From an uncultured Moraxella sp. (GTDB lineage: Bacteria > Pseudomonadota > Gammaproteobacteria > Pseudomonadales > Moraxellaceae): 64,000 nt of DNA. The position numbers were made by a program, and so were the translations under genes. The notes beneath the pieces were generated by a model. It ran no database searches and was not told where the DNA came from. It was given only the letters and a program-made list of their open reading frames with translations. Shown one piece after another: positions 45,253-54,988 of the stretch (its first letter is position 1; the number at the start of each line of letters is the position of its first letter). The stretch lies in the NCBI RefSeq assembly GCF_945873075.1, contig NZ_CAMCBS010000005.1, positions 1 to 64,000 on the forward strand, read 5' to 3'.

Positions 45253-46644
45253 TTAGCCAAAAATACGCATGATGTCGTTACTAATCGCTAGCACCATGAA
45301 ACATAAAAGCAATATCGCACCCACACGAAATGCCATCGCTTGCACCGATTCGGCAACCGCTTTGCCACGAATCAGCTCATAAAAATAAAACAACAAATGA
45401 CCGCCATCAAGCATCGGTATCGGCAATAAATTGAGCACGGCAAGACTTAGGCTAATCAGCGCCGCTGTCGATAGCACCTGTTGCCAGCCGATTTCAAAGC
45501 TGGTCTTGGACACTTCAGCAATGGTAATCGGCCCTGATAGATTCTCAAGCCCAATCATCCCTGTAATCATCTTGGCGATTGAATTGACGGTCATCACTGA
45601 CAAATCATAAGTCTTGGTCAAAGACTTTTGTAGTGCTTGTATCGGCGTATATTGGATGGTTGTGCGATATTCGGGCGGTATCAGTGTCTCGCTGTCGATT
45701 TTTGGCTTGATACCAAGCTGACCGATGACACCATCACGAGTCTTGATGCCACGGGGCATCAGCCTAATGGACTGCTCTTGACCATCACGCACGATGGTGG
45801 CGTTTAGCATGATTTCTGGATGCTTGCGAATTTGCTCGGCAACTGACTGCCAGTCATTGACCGCTGTGCCATTGATGGCGACAAATCGATCATTGACCTT
45901 GAGCCCCATCAGCGCACCTGCACCATCTGCCACCATCTCACCCACCACAGGCTCAATGACAGGCTGATACGGCATCACCCCAAGACTCGTCAGCGGATCT
46001 TTTTGGCTATTATCCGCCGTATCACTTTGTGTCATGCCACTTTGCATAAAGTTCTTGACCGCTACATCAGCACTCAAGTGCTGTCCATCACGATCGATGC
46101 CTACAGTGATATTTGTGCTCTCACCCATCTTATCAGCCAGTGCATAAGCAGTCTGTTGCCATGTCTCCACTGCCTTGCCATCAATACTGACAATTCGATC
46201 GCCAACAATCAGCGCACTGTGCGCAGCAGGCGACTCAGGGATGATGCGACCGATTTTGGTCAAAAGCTGTTCACTTGGGAATAAGAACAGCACCCAAAAC
46301 AGCACAATGGCAATGATAAAATTCATCACAGGCCCTGCTGCGACGATAGCGATTTTCTTTAGGGGATGTTGAGTATTGAACGCCACCGATTTGAGCGCAT
46401 CAGGTACAGGCTCGGCACGCTCATCGAGCATCTTGACATAGCCACCTAAGGGAATGGCAGCGATTTGATACTCAATCCCCGAACGGCGACTTGTCCAGCC
46501 GAATAATCGTGGCCCAAAACCAATCGAATAGGTCAGCACCTTGACCCCACACAGGCGAGCGACGATATAATGCCCAAACTCATGCAATGCCACCAGTGGC
46601 CCAAGCACACAGATGGCTGCCAATATCATATACAGCGCATTCAT
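45253..46644 (-). CDS. rseP: Site-2 protease RseP
   Basis: A 463-residue intramembrane zinc metalloprotease that cleaves anti-sigma factor RseA and remnant signal peptides. The HEFGH motif (H21, E22, H25) is in the first helix and the third zinc ligand in NLLPIPMLDGGH near the C-terminus. Two PDZ domains lie between. It overlaps dxr by four bases. Confidence 0.95.
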   Translation of the reverse strand: MNALYMILAAICVLGPLVALHEFGHYIVARLCGVKVLTYSIGFGPRLFGWTSRRSGIEYQIAAIPLGGYVKMLDERAEPVPDALKSVAFNTQHPLKKIAIVAAGPVMNFIIAIVLFWVLFLFPSEQLLTKIGRIIPESPAAHSALIVGDRIVSIDGKAVETWQQTAYALADKMGESTNITVGIDRDGQHLSADVAVKNFMQSGMTQSDTADNSQKDPLTSLGVMPYQPVIEPVVGEMVADGAGALMGLKVNDRFVAINGTAVNDWQSVAEQIRKHPEIMLNATIVRDGQEQSIRLMPRGIKTRDGVIGQLGIKPKIDSETLIPPEYRTTIQYTPIQALQKSLTKTYDLSVMTVNSIAKMITGMIGLENLSGPITIAEVSKTSFEIGWQQVLSTAALISLSLAVLNLLPIPMLDGGHLLFYFYELIRGKAVAESVQAMAFRVGAILLLCFMVLAISNDIMRIFG

Positions 46645-47900
46645 GCGTCCGCCACCGTCCGCACAAGTGTCTCAAGCTTGGCTTTGGCGACTTGGCGTAC
46701 CTTATCATCCATTGCCAAAATCCGTGCCAAGCCCTGTGCTTCGTCAGCAAATTCTTGGTCAAAATCAGCAATCAGCGTATCATCCATCAGGCACGCTTCG
46801 ACAATCTTGGCAATGTCAGTCAAGCGAATCTGCCCTGCCAAAAATGCTGCCACCGCCACTTCATTGGCAGCATTGAGCGTAATACACGCCCCCGTGCCAC
46901 GCTGTGCCGCCATGCGAGCAAGCTTAAGGCAGGCAAATTTATCCAAATCCGGCGCTAAAAATTTCAAATCCGCCAATTGGTACAAATCCAAACGACTCAC
47001 CCCCGCATCTATCCGCTCAGGATAAGCGAGTGCATGAGCAATCGGCGTTTTCATATCTGGACTGCCAAGCTGCGCCAAAAAACTGCCATCGACATATTCG
47101 ACCAGCGAATGCACCACGCTATTTGGATGAATCACGACGCTGATACGAGACTCAGGCAGATTGAACAAATGACACGCTTCAATCAACTCAAGCCCCTTAT
47201 TCATCATCGTCGCCGAATCGATAGAGATTTTTTGTCCCATTGACCAGTTGGGATGAGTGATGGCGTCGGCGACACTGGCATTTTGCATTTGTTCAATCGA
47301 TTTGTACAAAAATCCACCGCCCGATGCCGTCAGCCACAGCTGTCTGATGCCATGCTGATCGTCATGAATGGCGGTATTATCCGCTTGTACAGATTGTGGC
47401 AGGCACTGAAAAATCGCATTATGCTCAGAATCAATCGGTAAAATCACCGCCCCATGCTGACGAGCGGTATTCATCACAAGCTCGCCTGCCATCACGAGCG
47501 ATTCTTTATTGGCAAGTAAAATTCGCTTGCCTGCTTTGGCAGCTGCTAAAGTCGATGACAACCCCGCCGCACCCACGATAGCCGCCACCACCGTATCCAC
47601 CGCAGGATCACTTGCCAAAGCTATCAAGCCATCATCGCCTGCTAGCACTTCGATGTCAAGATTTGCACTGTGTAATTTGTCTTGTAAACTCTGCTGATTA
47701 TCCACTGATGTACAGACCCGCACAGGACGAAATTCACACGCCAACTCAAACAGCTTATCCGCTCGCCCATAGCCTGATAAGGCATGGATACGATAGCGAT
47801 CAGGATGCTGGCGAACCAGTGCCAAAGTACTATCACCGATTGAGCCTGTCGCACCTAGGATGGCTAAGCGTTGTGCAGTAAAGTTGCTGTGAATGTTCAT
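46641..47900 (-). CDS. dxr: 1-deoxy-D-xylulose 5-phosphate reductoisomerase Dxr
   Basis: A 419-residue NADPH enzyme of the MEP isoprenoid pathway, making MEP from DXP. The nucleotide loop LGATGSIGDSTL is followed by ANKESLVMAGELV, LPIDSEHNAIFQ, SGGGF, NWSMGQKISIDSATMMNKG and HPNSVVHSLVEY, all family landmarks and metal/substrate site segments. It supplies the precursors used by UppS two genes upstream. The start follows cdsA after 40 bases. Confidence 0.97.
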   Translation of the reverse strand: MNIHSNFTAQRLAILGATGSIGDSTLALVRQHPDRYRIHALSGYGRADKLFELACEFRPVRVCTSVDNQQSLQDKLHSANLDIEVLAGDDGLIALASDPAVDTVVAAIVGAAGLSSTLAAAKAGKRILLANKESLVMAGELVMNTARQHGAVILPIDSEHNAIFQCLPQSVQADNTAIHDDQHGIRQLWLTASGGGFLYKSIEQMQNASVADAITHPNWSMGQKISIDSATMMNKGLELIEACHLFNLPESRISVVIHPNSVVHSLVEYVDGSFLAQLGSPDMKTPIAHALAYPERIDAGVSRLDLYQLADLKFLAPDLDKFACLKLARMAAQRGTGACITLNAANEVAVAAFLAGQIRLTDIAKIVEACLMDDTLIADFDQEFADEAQGLARILAMDDKVRQVAKAKLETLVRTVADA

Positions 47901-47940
47901 CAGTGTGTCAAATCTTTATAAATATCAATAAAATCAAGGA

Positions 47941-48789
47941 TTAAAAAGGAATCCGCATGGCGGCAAAGTGCATCTTAACCCACACTTCGGTGAATACGCC
48001 AAGTCTGAGTAGCATCCAAAAGCCAAACGCAAAAATCGGTGTCGCTGACAATAGCGAATCAATACGATCAAGCACACCGCCATGACCCGGTAGGATGCTG
48101 CCAGAGTCCTTGATACCGGCACGGCGTTTGAGCATGGATTCAAACAAATCACCCAAGACACTTGCCGCCACTGTGATGGCAGATAGGATAAGAAATAAGA
48201 ATAATGCCGTGCCTGACAGCTGTAGATAATTGCCGACAATGATGGCGACCACGCCTGCGGTCGCAAGACCACCAATCAGACCTTCGATGCTTTTGTTTGG
48301 TGAGACATTCGGCGCAAGCTTGCGTTTGCCAAATTTACGACCGACAAAATATGCCCCACTATCAGCACACCACACAAGCAAAAACACATACATCAGCCAC
48401 CACGGTGACATCTGCCACAGTCCATACATGGCAGTGATGGCAGCGGTCAAAATCACCACGCCCATATACGCCAATCGCTTGCCGTACCATTTTTCCTTAG
48501 CAGGATATTGTAGCACCCAAGCTGTCGCCATCGCCCAAATCGCAATCGACGCCGCCCACCAAAACGCCCAAGTCCACGGCACAAAGATGGCAATCATCGT
48601 CAAAAGCAGCACCGCTAAGACAAAGCGCGCTGGGTACTTGACCTTTGGCATGAGCTTCGTCCATTCATGGGCTGCAATCAGCACACCGATGGCAAGTAGT
48701 GGCACAACAAAAATCGGCATCGAACTTGCAAACAGTGCAAAGCCAACAATAATCACCAATACAATTGCGGTTTTAATTCGTTGCCACAT
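47941..48789 (-). CDS. cdsA: Phosphatidate cytidylyltransferase CdsA
   Basis: A 282-residue inner-membrane enzyme making CDP-diacylglycerol from phosphatidate and CTP, the branch point of phospholipid synthesis. About seven to eight hydrophobic helices; the C-terminal signature appears as KRRAGIKDSGSILPGHGGVLDR then IDSLL. It sits between uppS and dxr in the usual order. Confidence 0.95.
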   Translation of the reverse strand: MWQRIKTAIVLVIIVGFALFASSMPIFVVPLLAIGVLIAAHEWTKLMPKVKYPARFVLAVLLLTMIAIFVPWTWAFWWAASIAIWAMATAWVLQYPAKEKWYGKRLAYMGVVILTAAITAMYGLWQMSPWWLMYVFLLVWCADSGAYFVGRKFGKRKLAPNVSPNKSIEGLIGGLATAGVVAIIVGNYLQLSGTALFLFLILSAITVAASVLGDLFESMLKRRAGIKDSGSILPGHGGVLDRIDSLLSATPIFAFGFWMLLRLGVFTEVWVKMHFAAMRIPF

Positions 48790-48827
48790 AAGGTGTCCTA
48801 TGGTGTCCTTAGGTTATAAATGAGTGC

Positions 48828-49580
48828 TTAGCGTGCTGTGTCAGCTTGCACTTGCTCACTGGTTTTGCCAAATCGCCTTTCACGATTGGCAAAGCTTGCC
48901 ATCATCGTATCAAGCTCATCCACGCCAAACTCTGGCCACAGCGTCGGTGTAAAAAACAGCTCGGCATAAGCGATTTGCCATAGCAAGAAGTTTGAGATAC
49001 GATAATCCCCACCAGTGCGAATCAGCATATCTACAGCAGGTAAATCCGCCAATTGTAGCTTGCTTGCCAACGCATCTACCGTGATGTCATCAACGCTAAG
49101 CTTAGCATCTGCGACTTCTTGGGCAAGCATTTTGGCAGCATTGGCGATATCCCATTGTCCGCCGTAGCTGATGGCAATTACCAAAGTCATCGCATCAAAC
49201 TGCGCCGTCGTCGCTTCGGCATCCGCCATCAGCTGTGCCAACTCATCAGATAGCAAACTACGGTCACCGATGAAACGTAGGCGAATGCGATATTTATGCA
49301 TACGGGGCATCTGCTCATGAATGGTCTGCTCAAGCAGACGCATCAACAGCTCAACTTCTGCCTTAGGTCTAGCCCAGTTTTCGCTCGAAAAAGCAAACAC
49401 CGTCAAGACCTGCACGCCACGAGCCAAGCAATGCTCGACAATCGGGTCAAGCGCATCTTTACCCGCCACATGACCTGCACCTGTCGCAAGCTGATTGGCT
49501 TTACCATAGCGGTTATTACCATCCATGATGATGGCGATGTGCTGTGGGACGGTGGCAAGCGGTGCTAAGGGTGTGATCAT
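48828..49580 (-). CDS. uppS: Undecaprenyl diphosphate synthase UppS
   Basis: A 250-residue cis-prenyltransferase making the C55 lipid carrier used for peptidoglycan and other surface polymers. Signature regions are IAIIMDGNNRYGKAN (with the catalytic aspartate), LTVFAFSSENWARP and DMLIRTGGDYRISNFLLWQ. Length matches E. coli (253). Confidence 0.97.
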   Translation of the reverse strand: MITPLAPLATVPQHIAIIMDGNNRYGKANQLATGAGHVAGKDALDPIVEHCLARGVQVLTVFAFSSENWARPKAEVELLMRLLEQTIHEQMPRMHKYRIRLRFIGDRSLLSDELAQLMADAEATTAQFDAMTLVIAISYGGQWDIANAAKMLAQEVADAKLSVDDITVDALASKLQLADLPAVDMLIRTGGDYRISNFLLWQIAYAELFFTPTLWPEFGVDELDTMMASFANRERRFGKTSEQVQADTAR

Positions 49581-49661
49581 GGTGTTTATACTTTTGTTAA
49601 ATGACTATGACACAGGAAGAGCATCGCTCCGCCCATGTCAGTGTAGAATGACTTAAGTAAA

Positions 49662-50216
49662 TTATACTTCCATCAATTCGCTTTCTTTTTTCTCTAGACG
49701 GGTATCGATGGCAGCGATGAATTTATCGGTCAGCTTTTGGATGTCGTCAGCTGCACGGCGTTCATCATCTTCAGAGATTTCTTTTTCTTTTAGCAAATCT
49801 TTGATGTCGCCTAACATATCACGGCGGATATTACGCACAGAGACACGCGCTTGCTCAGCATCGCCACGAGCGATTTTTTGCATATCACGGCGAGTCTCTT
49901 CGGTCAAAGCAGGCATCGGCACACGGATGACATCAGCAGTCATCGGGTTTAGACCCAAATCCGCTTCACGAATCGCCTTATCCACCGCTTGTACCATCGA
50001 GCGGTCAAATGGCTGCACCAGTAGCGTACGGCTGTCTTCGACATTGATGCTGGCTACTTGGTTAAGTGGTGTCTCAGAGCCATAGTAGCTGACCATCACG
50101 CCTGATAGTACACCCGGATGAGCACGACCAGTACGCAATTTAGCAAACGCCCCTTCAAGCGCTTCTAGCGTCTTATTCATACGAGCTTCGCCGTCTTTTT
50201 TGATGTCATTAATCAT
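49662..50216 (-). CDS. frr: Ribosome recycling factor
   Basis: A 184-residue protein with the three-helix bundle of RRF, which with EF-G splits post-termination ribosomes. [33 protein letters not shown] and [14 protein letters not shown] are family landmarks. Length equals E. coli RRF (185). It follows pyrH, as in most gammaproteobacteria. Confidence 0.97.
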   Translation of the reverse strand: MINDIKKDGEARMNKTLEALEGAFAKLRTGRAHPGVLSGVMVSYYGSETPLNQVASINVEDSRTLLVQPFDRSMVQAVDKAIREADLGLNPMTADVIRVPMPALTEETRRDMQKIARGDAEQARVSVRNIRRDMLGDIKDLLKEKEISEDDERRAADDIQKLTDKFIAAIDTRLEKKESELMEV

Positions 50217-50296
50217 ATCAATTTCCTTTCAAATTCTTAAAATCTACCAATCAATCATCGCCATGATACCAAATCATCAGTATCATGGCTTATTTA

Positions 50297-51022
50297 TCAA
50301 TGATAAACACGAGTGCCTTCAGCTTCGCCCATCACGACATTGAGTAGTGCATTTGGCTTATTCATATCGAACACTTGTAGCGGTACATTATGCTCACGGC
50401 ATAGCGCAATGGCGGTCAAATCCATCACGCCAAGTTTCTTTTCAAGCACTTCATCAAAGCTTAGACTGTCGAATTTCACCGCATCATCATTGGTGGTTGG
50501 GTCTTTGTCATAGACGCCATCGACTTTGGTTGCTTTTAGGATTAGGCCTGCTTCGATTTCGATACCACGCAAGCACGCTGCGGTATCGGTGGTAAAAAAT
50601 GGATTGCCTGTACCTGCAACAAAGATACACACTTCGCCGTTATTGAGATGACGAATCGCATCACGGCTAGAATATGACTCAACCACGGTATCAATGGCAA
50701 TGGCTGACATCAGGCGAGTCTTGATGTTACGGCGAACCAGCGCATCACGCATGGCTAGACCATTCATCACAGTCGCAAGCATCCCCATTTGGTCGCCTGT
50801 AACACGGCCAACCAGACCTTCTTTTTGTAGTTGGCTACCACGATACAAGTTGCCACCGCCGACGACGATACCGACTTGTACACCCAGACCACACAGATGA
50901 GCGATTGAAAGGCTCATTTGGTCAAGGATAGACGCATCAATACCCATGCCACGACCACCTGCCAAGGCTTCGCCCGACAGTTTTAGTAGAATGCGAGAAA
51001 ATTGTGGATTTTTATCAGACAT
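50297..51022 (-). CDS. pyrH: Uridylate kinase PyrH
   Basis: A 241-residue amino-acid-kinase-fold enzyme phosphorylating UMP to UDP, the same length as in E. coli. [14 protein letters not shown] and [10 protein letters not shown] are the nucleotide and substrate loops. I chose the ATG at 51022 (MSDKNPQFS), preceded by GGGGG, over a longer frame. First gene of the ten-gene cluster running to lpxA. Confidence 0.97.
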   Translation of the reverse strand: MSDKNPQFSRILLKLSGEALAGGRGMGIDASILDQMSLSIAHLCGLGVQVGIVVGGGNLYRGSQLQKEGLVGRVTGDQMGMLATVMNGLAMRDALVRRNIKTRLMSAIAIDTVVESYSSRDAIRHLNNGEVCIFVAGTGNPFFTTDTAACLRGIEIEAGLILKATKVDGVYDKDPTTNDDAVKFDSLSFDEVLEKKLGVMDLTAIALCREHNVPLQVFDMNKPNALLNVVMGEAEGTRVYH

Positions 51023-51083
51023 ATCGCCCCCAAAGCTTTCGTTAGGCTGATTTAAGCCCATAACAACTAGACAAATTGCCTAG

Positions 51084-51092
51084 ATTTTAGCA
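51084..51092 (-). promoter_or_regulatory. Extended -10 of the pyrH cluster promoter
   Basis: Minus-strand TGCTAAAAT in the string TATGCTAAAAT, about 60 bases before the pyrH start. It likely drives at least pyrH and frr. Confidence 0.5.
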
Positions 51093-51155
51093 TAGTTGCC
51101 AATTTTTTGATATAGCTTTGACAAAAGATGTGCTTGTTTTGGTAAGTTTGTTCAG

Positions 51156-51186
51156 CAATAAGCCACCGACTTGCGATGGCTTATTG
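51156..51186. terminator. Inverted repeat after the YjgR-like gene, no T run
   Basis: Ten-pair stem CAATAAGCCA (51156-51165) and TGGCTTATTG (51177-51186). There is no T run on the minus strand, so intrinsic termination is doubtful; it may just protect the transcript end. Confidence 0.35.
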
Positions 51187-51215
51187 GGATAATTTGGGTC
51201 AGTGAGCCAAACCAA

Positions 51216-52748
51216 TTATTTTAATAAATTCTTAATCACGCCCATCAGACCACGACTGATGGCTTGAGTGGCTTGTTTGTTAAGCTGACTGCCAAGCGCA
51301 TCAGCGACATTGTAGGCTGTGCCTTGACCGGTTTTTTTGCGACCGCCGGTTAAGCCACCCAAAAAGCCTTCGAGCGCACTACTGCCTGCGGATTTTTCAG
51401 CGGATTGGTTGTTCGCTTGTTCGGCTTGAGCAGTTTGGGCAGTTTGCACTTGTTCAGCTTGTGCTTGTTCGGCTACTGCTTGCTCGTTCAATGCTTCATA
51501 AGCAGAATAATTATCAACCATATCTTTATAATAACGATACAAGACATCGCCTTGATAATCTTGGTCACGCTCATCACTTGACAGCGGTGTCAGCTGTGAT
51601 GATGGCGGTAGGATGTAGGCACGCTCAACCACCGTCGGCATCCCTTTTTCGTCCAAGAACGACACAAGTGCTTCACCCACACCAAGCTCGCTGATGACTT
51701 CGGCGACATTGAGCGACTCATTACTGCGGAAAGTCTCAGCGGCAGATTTGACTGCTTTTTGGTCTCGTGGGGTAAAGGCACGCAAGGCGTGTTGGATACG
51801 GTTACCAAGCTGACCCAGGATGGTATCAGGCAAATCCAGTGGATTTTGGGTGACAAAATACACGCCCACGCCTTTTGAGCGGATTAGGCGTACCACTTGC
51901 TCGATTTGCTTGGTCAAAGCAGGTGGCATATCGTCGAACAATAGATGCGCTTCATCAAAGAACAGCACGAATTTTGGCTTATCCAAGTCGCCTACTTCGG
52001 GGAATGTCTCAAAAATCTCTGCCAAAAACCACAGCAAAAACGCCCCATACAAGCGTGGCGAACGCATCAGTTTCTCAGAATTTAGGATATTAATCACGCC
52101 CTTGCCGCCTTCGGTCTGCACCCAGTCTTCTAGGTTCAACGATGGCTCACCAAAAAACTCATTCGCCCCTTCGCTCTCAAGCTGTAACAGCTGACGCTGA
52201 ATCGCCCCGATACTCGCTGCCGAGACATTGCCATACTGCACACGAAACTCAGAGGCATTATCCGCCACATACACCAGCATACTGCGTAAGTCTTTGAGAT
52301 CCAGCAAATGCCAGCCACGATCATCAGCAACTTTGAACACTAGGTTCAATAGGCCTTCTTGGGTGTCATTAAGCCCCAATAGGCGTGCCAATAGCGTACT
52401 GCCAAGCTGTGAGATGGTCACACGCACAGGAATCCCCGTCTCGCCATACACATCCCAAAAACGCACCGGAAAGCCTGTCAAATACTCATCACCAAGCCCA
52501 TATTCTGCCATACGCTCGCCAACTTTGCCGGTGGCTGTACCAGCTTTGGCGATACCTGATAAGTCGCCTTTGACATCCGCCAAAAATACCGGCACACCCA
52601 GTCGGCTAAAGCTCTCAGCCATCTTGCGCAGGCTGATGGTCTTACCTGTACCTGTCGCCCCTGCGATCAAGCCGTGTCGGTTCGCCATCTTGGTATGGAT
52701 ACCTAGATCAGCACCTGTTGAGACGGTTTTTGCGAGTGTTAAAATCAT
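51216..52748 (-). CDS. HerA-like ATPase, DUF853/YjgR family
   Basis: A 510-residue protein with Walker A GATGTGKT near residue 30 and a Walker B-like FVLFFDEAHLLFDD region, closely resembling E. coli YjgR (about 500 residues). Family members are HerA/FtsK-type motor ATPases of unknown function. Residues about 425-465 form a low-complexity Gln/Ala stretch, and the last helix pair follows. Two ATGs stand in tandem; the second (52748) has better spacing from AAGGA. It is a single-gene unit transcribed away from the DUF2798 gene. Confidence 0.85.
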   Translation of the reverse strand: MILTLAKTVSTGADLGIHTKMANRHGLIAGATGTGKTISLRKMAESFSRLGVPVFLADVKGDLSGIAKAGTATGKVGERMAEYGLGDEYLTGFPVRFWDVYGETGIPVRVTISQLGSTLLARLLGLNDTQEGLLNLVFKVADDRGWHLLDLKDLRSMLVYVADNASEFRVQYGNVSAASIGAIQRQLLQLESEGANEFFGEPSLNLEDWVQTEGGKGVINILNSEKLMRSPRLYGAFLLWFLAEIFETFPEVGDLDKPKFVLFFDEAHLLFDDMPPALTKQIEQVVRLIRSKGVGVYFVTQNPLDLPDTILGQLGNRIQHALRAFTPRDQKAVKSAAETFRSNESLNVAEVISELGVGEALVSFLDEKGMPTVVERAYILPPSSQLTPLSSDERDQDYQGDVLYRYYKDMVDNYSAYEALNEQAVAEQAQAEQVQTAQTAQAEQANNQSAEKSAGSSALEGFLGGLTGGRKKTGQGTAYNVADALGSQLNKQATQAISRGLMGVIKNLLK

Positions 52749-52819
52749 CATTTTTCCTTAAAAAAGACCTATGAAATTGGCTCATTATACTGTGAATCCC
52801 CAATCAGTTTGCAGTGAAA

Positions 52820-52837
52820 TTTTGTAAATTTACAAAA
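52820..52837. promoter_or_regulatory. Perfect 18-bp palindrome in a divergent intergenic region
   Basis: TTTTGTAAATTTACAAAA lies between the YjgR-like gene and the DUF2798 gene. It uses the same TGTAAA/TTTACA half-sites, in opposite order, as the repeat at 38125-38142. It may be an operator; no regulator is evident. Confidence 0.35.
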
Positions 52838-52951
52838 CAGCGCCGATGGTCATTTATCAACTTTTGGTTTTCATTTATCAATTAAAATGATGACCAAGCT
52901 GATGTATCCGTTTTACAATGTCATCATCCATCAGAATATTTAGGACATATT

Positions 52952-53212
52952 ATGAAATCAAAACAAAACTTTGCATTCATTCCTGCTCGATTTGCGCACA
53001 TTGCTTTTGCTTTTTATATGGCTAGTATCATGGCGTTTTTGATGTCGATTATTTTGGTGTGGATCAATACAGGGTTTGATGCAGGGTTTATGACTCGTGT
53101 GCTGCATTCTTATGTCATTTCGGTGCCGATTGCTGGCTGTTGTGTTATTATGGTGCGACCTTTGGTTCAAAAACTCATCAACATCACGGTCAAATCTGAA
53201 GATCCGCCGTGA
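52952..53212 (+). CDS. DUF2798 small membrane protein
   Basis: An 86-residue protein with two hydrophobic helices (about 14-38 and 50-70) and the pattern IPARFAHIAFAFYMASIMAFLMS, typical of DUF2798. Members are small inner-membrane proteins of unknown function, often with two copies of this unit. AGGA lies upstream of the ATG. It is followed after 13 bases by a DUF2939-like gene. Confidence 0.8.
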   Translation: MKSKQNFAFIPARFAHIAFAFYMASIMAFLMSIILVWINTGFDAGFMTRVLHSYVISVPIAGCCVIMVRPLVQKLINITVKSEDPP

Positions 53213-53225
53213 CATAGGATTGATT

Positions 53226-53774
53226 ATGAAAAAATTTCTCGGCGCCATTGTTGTCATATTCATACTTGCCTTTGGTGGCTATTATCTCGCTTCACCCTAT
53301 CTGACGCTGTATCAGCTCAAATCCGCCGTCGATGCCAAAGACACCGCCACGCTCATCGATGCGGTGGATTTCCCCCAAGTCAAAAGCAGTGTCAAAGAAC
53401 AACTCAAAACCAAAGTCGCCCAAGAAATCCCTGCGCTCGACACTGCCGATGATGGCGCACTACTGGGTGCAATGTTCGCCACTGCTATGGTGGATGGTGT
53501 CGTCGATGCCGTCATCACGCCAAAGGCTGTCGAGCTGATACTCGATGGCAAAGATATCGGCAAACAGCTTGCGCTCGGTGATGCCGCCACGCCACAGACA
53601 GACACGGCAGATACTGCCACCAGCCATGACTGGCAATATGACTTGGGCTATCAGTCGCTGGATCGCTTTGGCGTCACACTGACCAAAGACAATGGCAAGC
53701 CTGTCACCGTCATCATGGCACGAGATGGCTTATTTGATTGGAAAATTGTTGATGTGCAGTTGCCACTAGAATAA
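53226..53774 (+). CDS. DUF2939-like membrane-anchored or secreted protein
   Basis: A 182-residue protein with an N-terminal hydrophobic segment (KKFLGAIVVIFILAFGGYYLA) that is either a membrane anchor or uncleaved signal. Then come YLTLYQLKSAVDAKDTATLIDAVDFPQVKSSV and a C-terminal domain ending in ARDGLFDWKIVDVQLP, a pattern I associate with DUF2939. AGGA lies six bases before the ATG. It is probably co-transcribed with the DUF2798 gene. Function unknown. Confidence 0.78.
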   Translation: MKKFLGAIVVIFILAFGGYYLASPYLTLYQLKSAVDAKDTATLIDAVDFPQVKSSVKEQLKTKVAQEIPALDTADDGALLGAMFATAMVDGVVDAVITPKAVELILDGKDIGKQLALGDAATPQTDTADTATSHDWQYDLGYQSLDRFGVTLTKDNGKPVTVIMARDGLFDWKIVDVQLPLE

Positions 53775-53862
53775 ACAGGACCGCTAAACAGCATCATTTA
53801 ATTGCCCATTTTACCAAATTCTGATACATTATTTATCAACTAATTCTTATCATGGAAAATTT

Positions 53863-54933
53863 ATGAAACACCCCATCACTCATACCATGCGTCATTTATC
53901 ATCCGCTCTGCTACTGACGGGCGGTATCTTATTTAGCCAAAATCTATGGGCATGCGAGCGACCAGTGGTATACGGATATGATTATGTGGATTGCCTATCT
54001 GAAGGATTGGCAGTGGTTAAGCGTGATGGTAAATACGGCTTCATTGATCAAATCGGCAAGGTGGTGATTCCGCTGAAGTATGATGACGCTTGGTCTTTTA
54101 GCGAGGGATTGGCAAAAGTTTCGCAAAATGACAAATACGGCTTCATTGATCAAACCGGCAAGGTGGTAGCTCCGCTAAACTATGATTGGGCTTGGTCTTT
54201 TAGCGAAGGATTGGCAAGGGTTGAGCAAAATGGCAAAGTGGGATTTATTGATAAAGCTAGCAAGGTGGTAATTCCGCTAAACTATGATGATGCTTGGTAT
54301 TTTAGCGAAGGATTGGCACAGGTTCGGCAAAATGGCAAATGGGGGTTTGTTGATAAAACCGGCCAGATAGTAATTCCGCTAAAATATGATTGGGCTTGGA
54401 ATTTTAGCGAAGGATTAGCAAGTGTTTCACAAAATGGCAAATACGGATTTATTGATAAAGCCGGTAAGGTGGTGATTCCGCTAAACTATGATTGGGCTTG
54501 GTATTTTAGCGAAGGATTGGCAAGCGTTAAGCAAAATAACAAATACGGATTTATTGATAACACTGGCAAGGTGGTGATTCCACTAAACTATGATTGGGTC
54601 GGGTCTTTTAGCGAAGGATTGGCAGCGGTTGAGCGTAATGGTAAATGGGGATTTATTGATAACACTGGTAAGATAGTGATTCCATTTAAATATAATTCGG
54701 CTGAGTCTTTTAGCGATGGATTGGCAATGGTTAAGCATAATGACAAATTCGGATTTATTGATAAAACTGGCAAGGTAGTAATTCCACTACAATATGATGA
54801 AGCTTATTCTTTTGATAATGGTGTTGCGAGTGTTGTAGATTACTCCACTGGCGAAGCGTTTTATATTAATCAACAAGGTGAGCGCCTTAACTGGACGGGT
54901 AAACCCATCTTTATTGGCTATAATGATCAATAA
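53863..54933 (+). CDS. Secreted WG-repeat protein
   Basis: A 356-residue protein with a signal peptide (ending near LWAC, residues 29-31; the cysteine may allow lipidation although the motif is not ideal). Eight 34-residue repeats follow from residue 44 to 315, each of the form SFSEGLA-V-NGKYGFID-TGKVVIPL-YDWAW, and a degenerate ninth. This is the WG (KWG) repeat, a beta-rich module found in secreted or surface proteins and in some toxins and enzymes, where it may serve in binding. The repeats are also strongly conserved in DNA and so could expand or contract by recombination. It is a single-gene unit with a strong terminator behind it. The partner or ligand is unknown. Confidence 0.85.
   Translation: MKHPITHTMRHLSSALLLTGGILFSQNLWACERPVVYGYDYVDCLSEGLAVVKRDGKYGFIDQIGKVVIPLKYDDAWSFSEGLAKVSQNDKYGFIDQTGKVVAPLNYDWAWSFSEGLARVEQNGKVGFIDKASKVVIPLNYDDAWYFSEGLAQVRQNGKWGFVDKTGQIVIPLKYDWAWNFSEGLASVSQNGKYGFIDKAGKVVIPLNYDWAWYFSEGLASVKQNNKYGFIDNTGKVVIPLNYDWVGSFSEGLAAVERNGKWGFIDNTGKIVIPFKYNSAESFSDGLAMVKHNDKFGFIDKTGKVVIPLQYDEAYSFDNGVASVVDYSTGEAFYINQQGERLNWTGKPIFIGYNDQ
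53992..54807 (+). repeat. Eight tandem 102-bp repeats inside the WG-repeat gene
   Basis: The eight protein units correspond to exact 102-bp periods, with no length variation between units. The first is the most diverged. Confidence 0.85.
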
Positions 54934-54943
54934 TCACACAGCA

Positions 54944-54976
54944 AAACCACCTTGTATAATCCAGACAAGGTGGTTT
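54944..54976. terminator. Bidirectional hairpin between WG-repeat gene and M3 peptidase gene
   Basis: Perfect eleven-pair stem AAACCACCTTG (54944-54954) and CAAGGTGGTTT (54966-54976), between convergent genes. Confidence 0.8.
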
Positions 54977-54988
54977 GGCTTAATTTAC

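Noticed and set aside
48230-48823. 197-residue frame opposite cdsA
   Set aside because: Antisense to conserved cdsA; repetitive Pro/Thr/Ala composition typical of a shadow.
53992-54807. Regularly spaced repeats as a CRISPR array
   Set aside because: The repeat is continuous and in frame with no unique spacers; it is a coding WG repeat.
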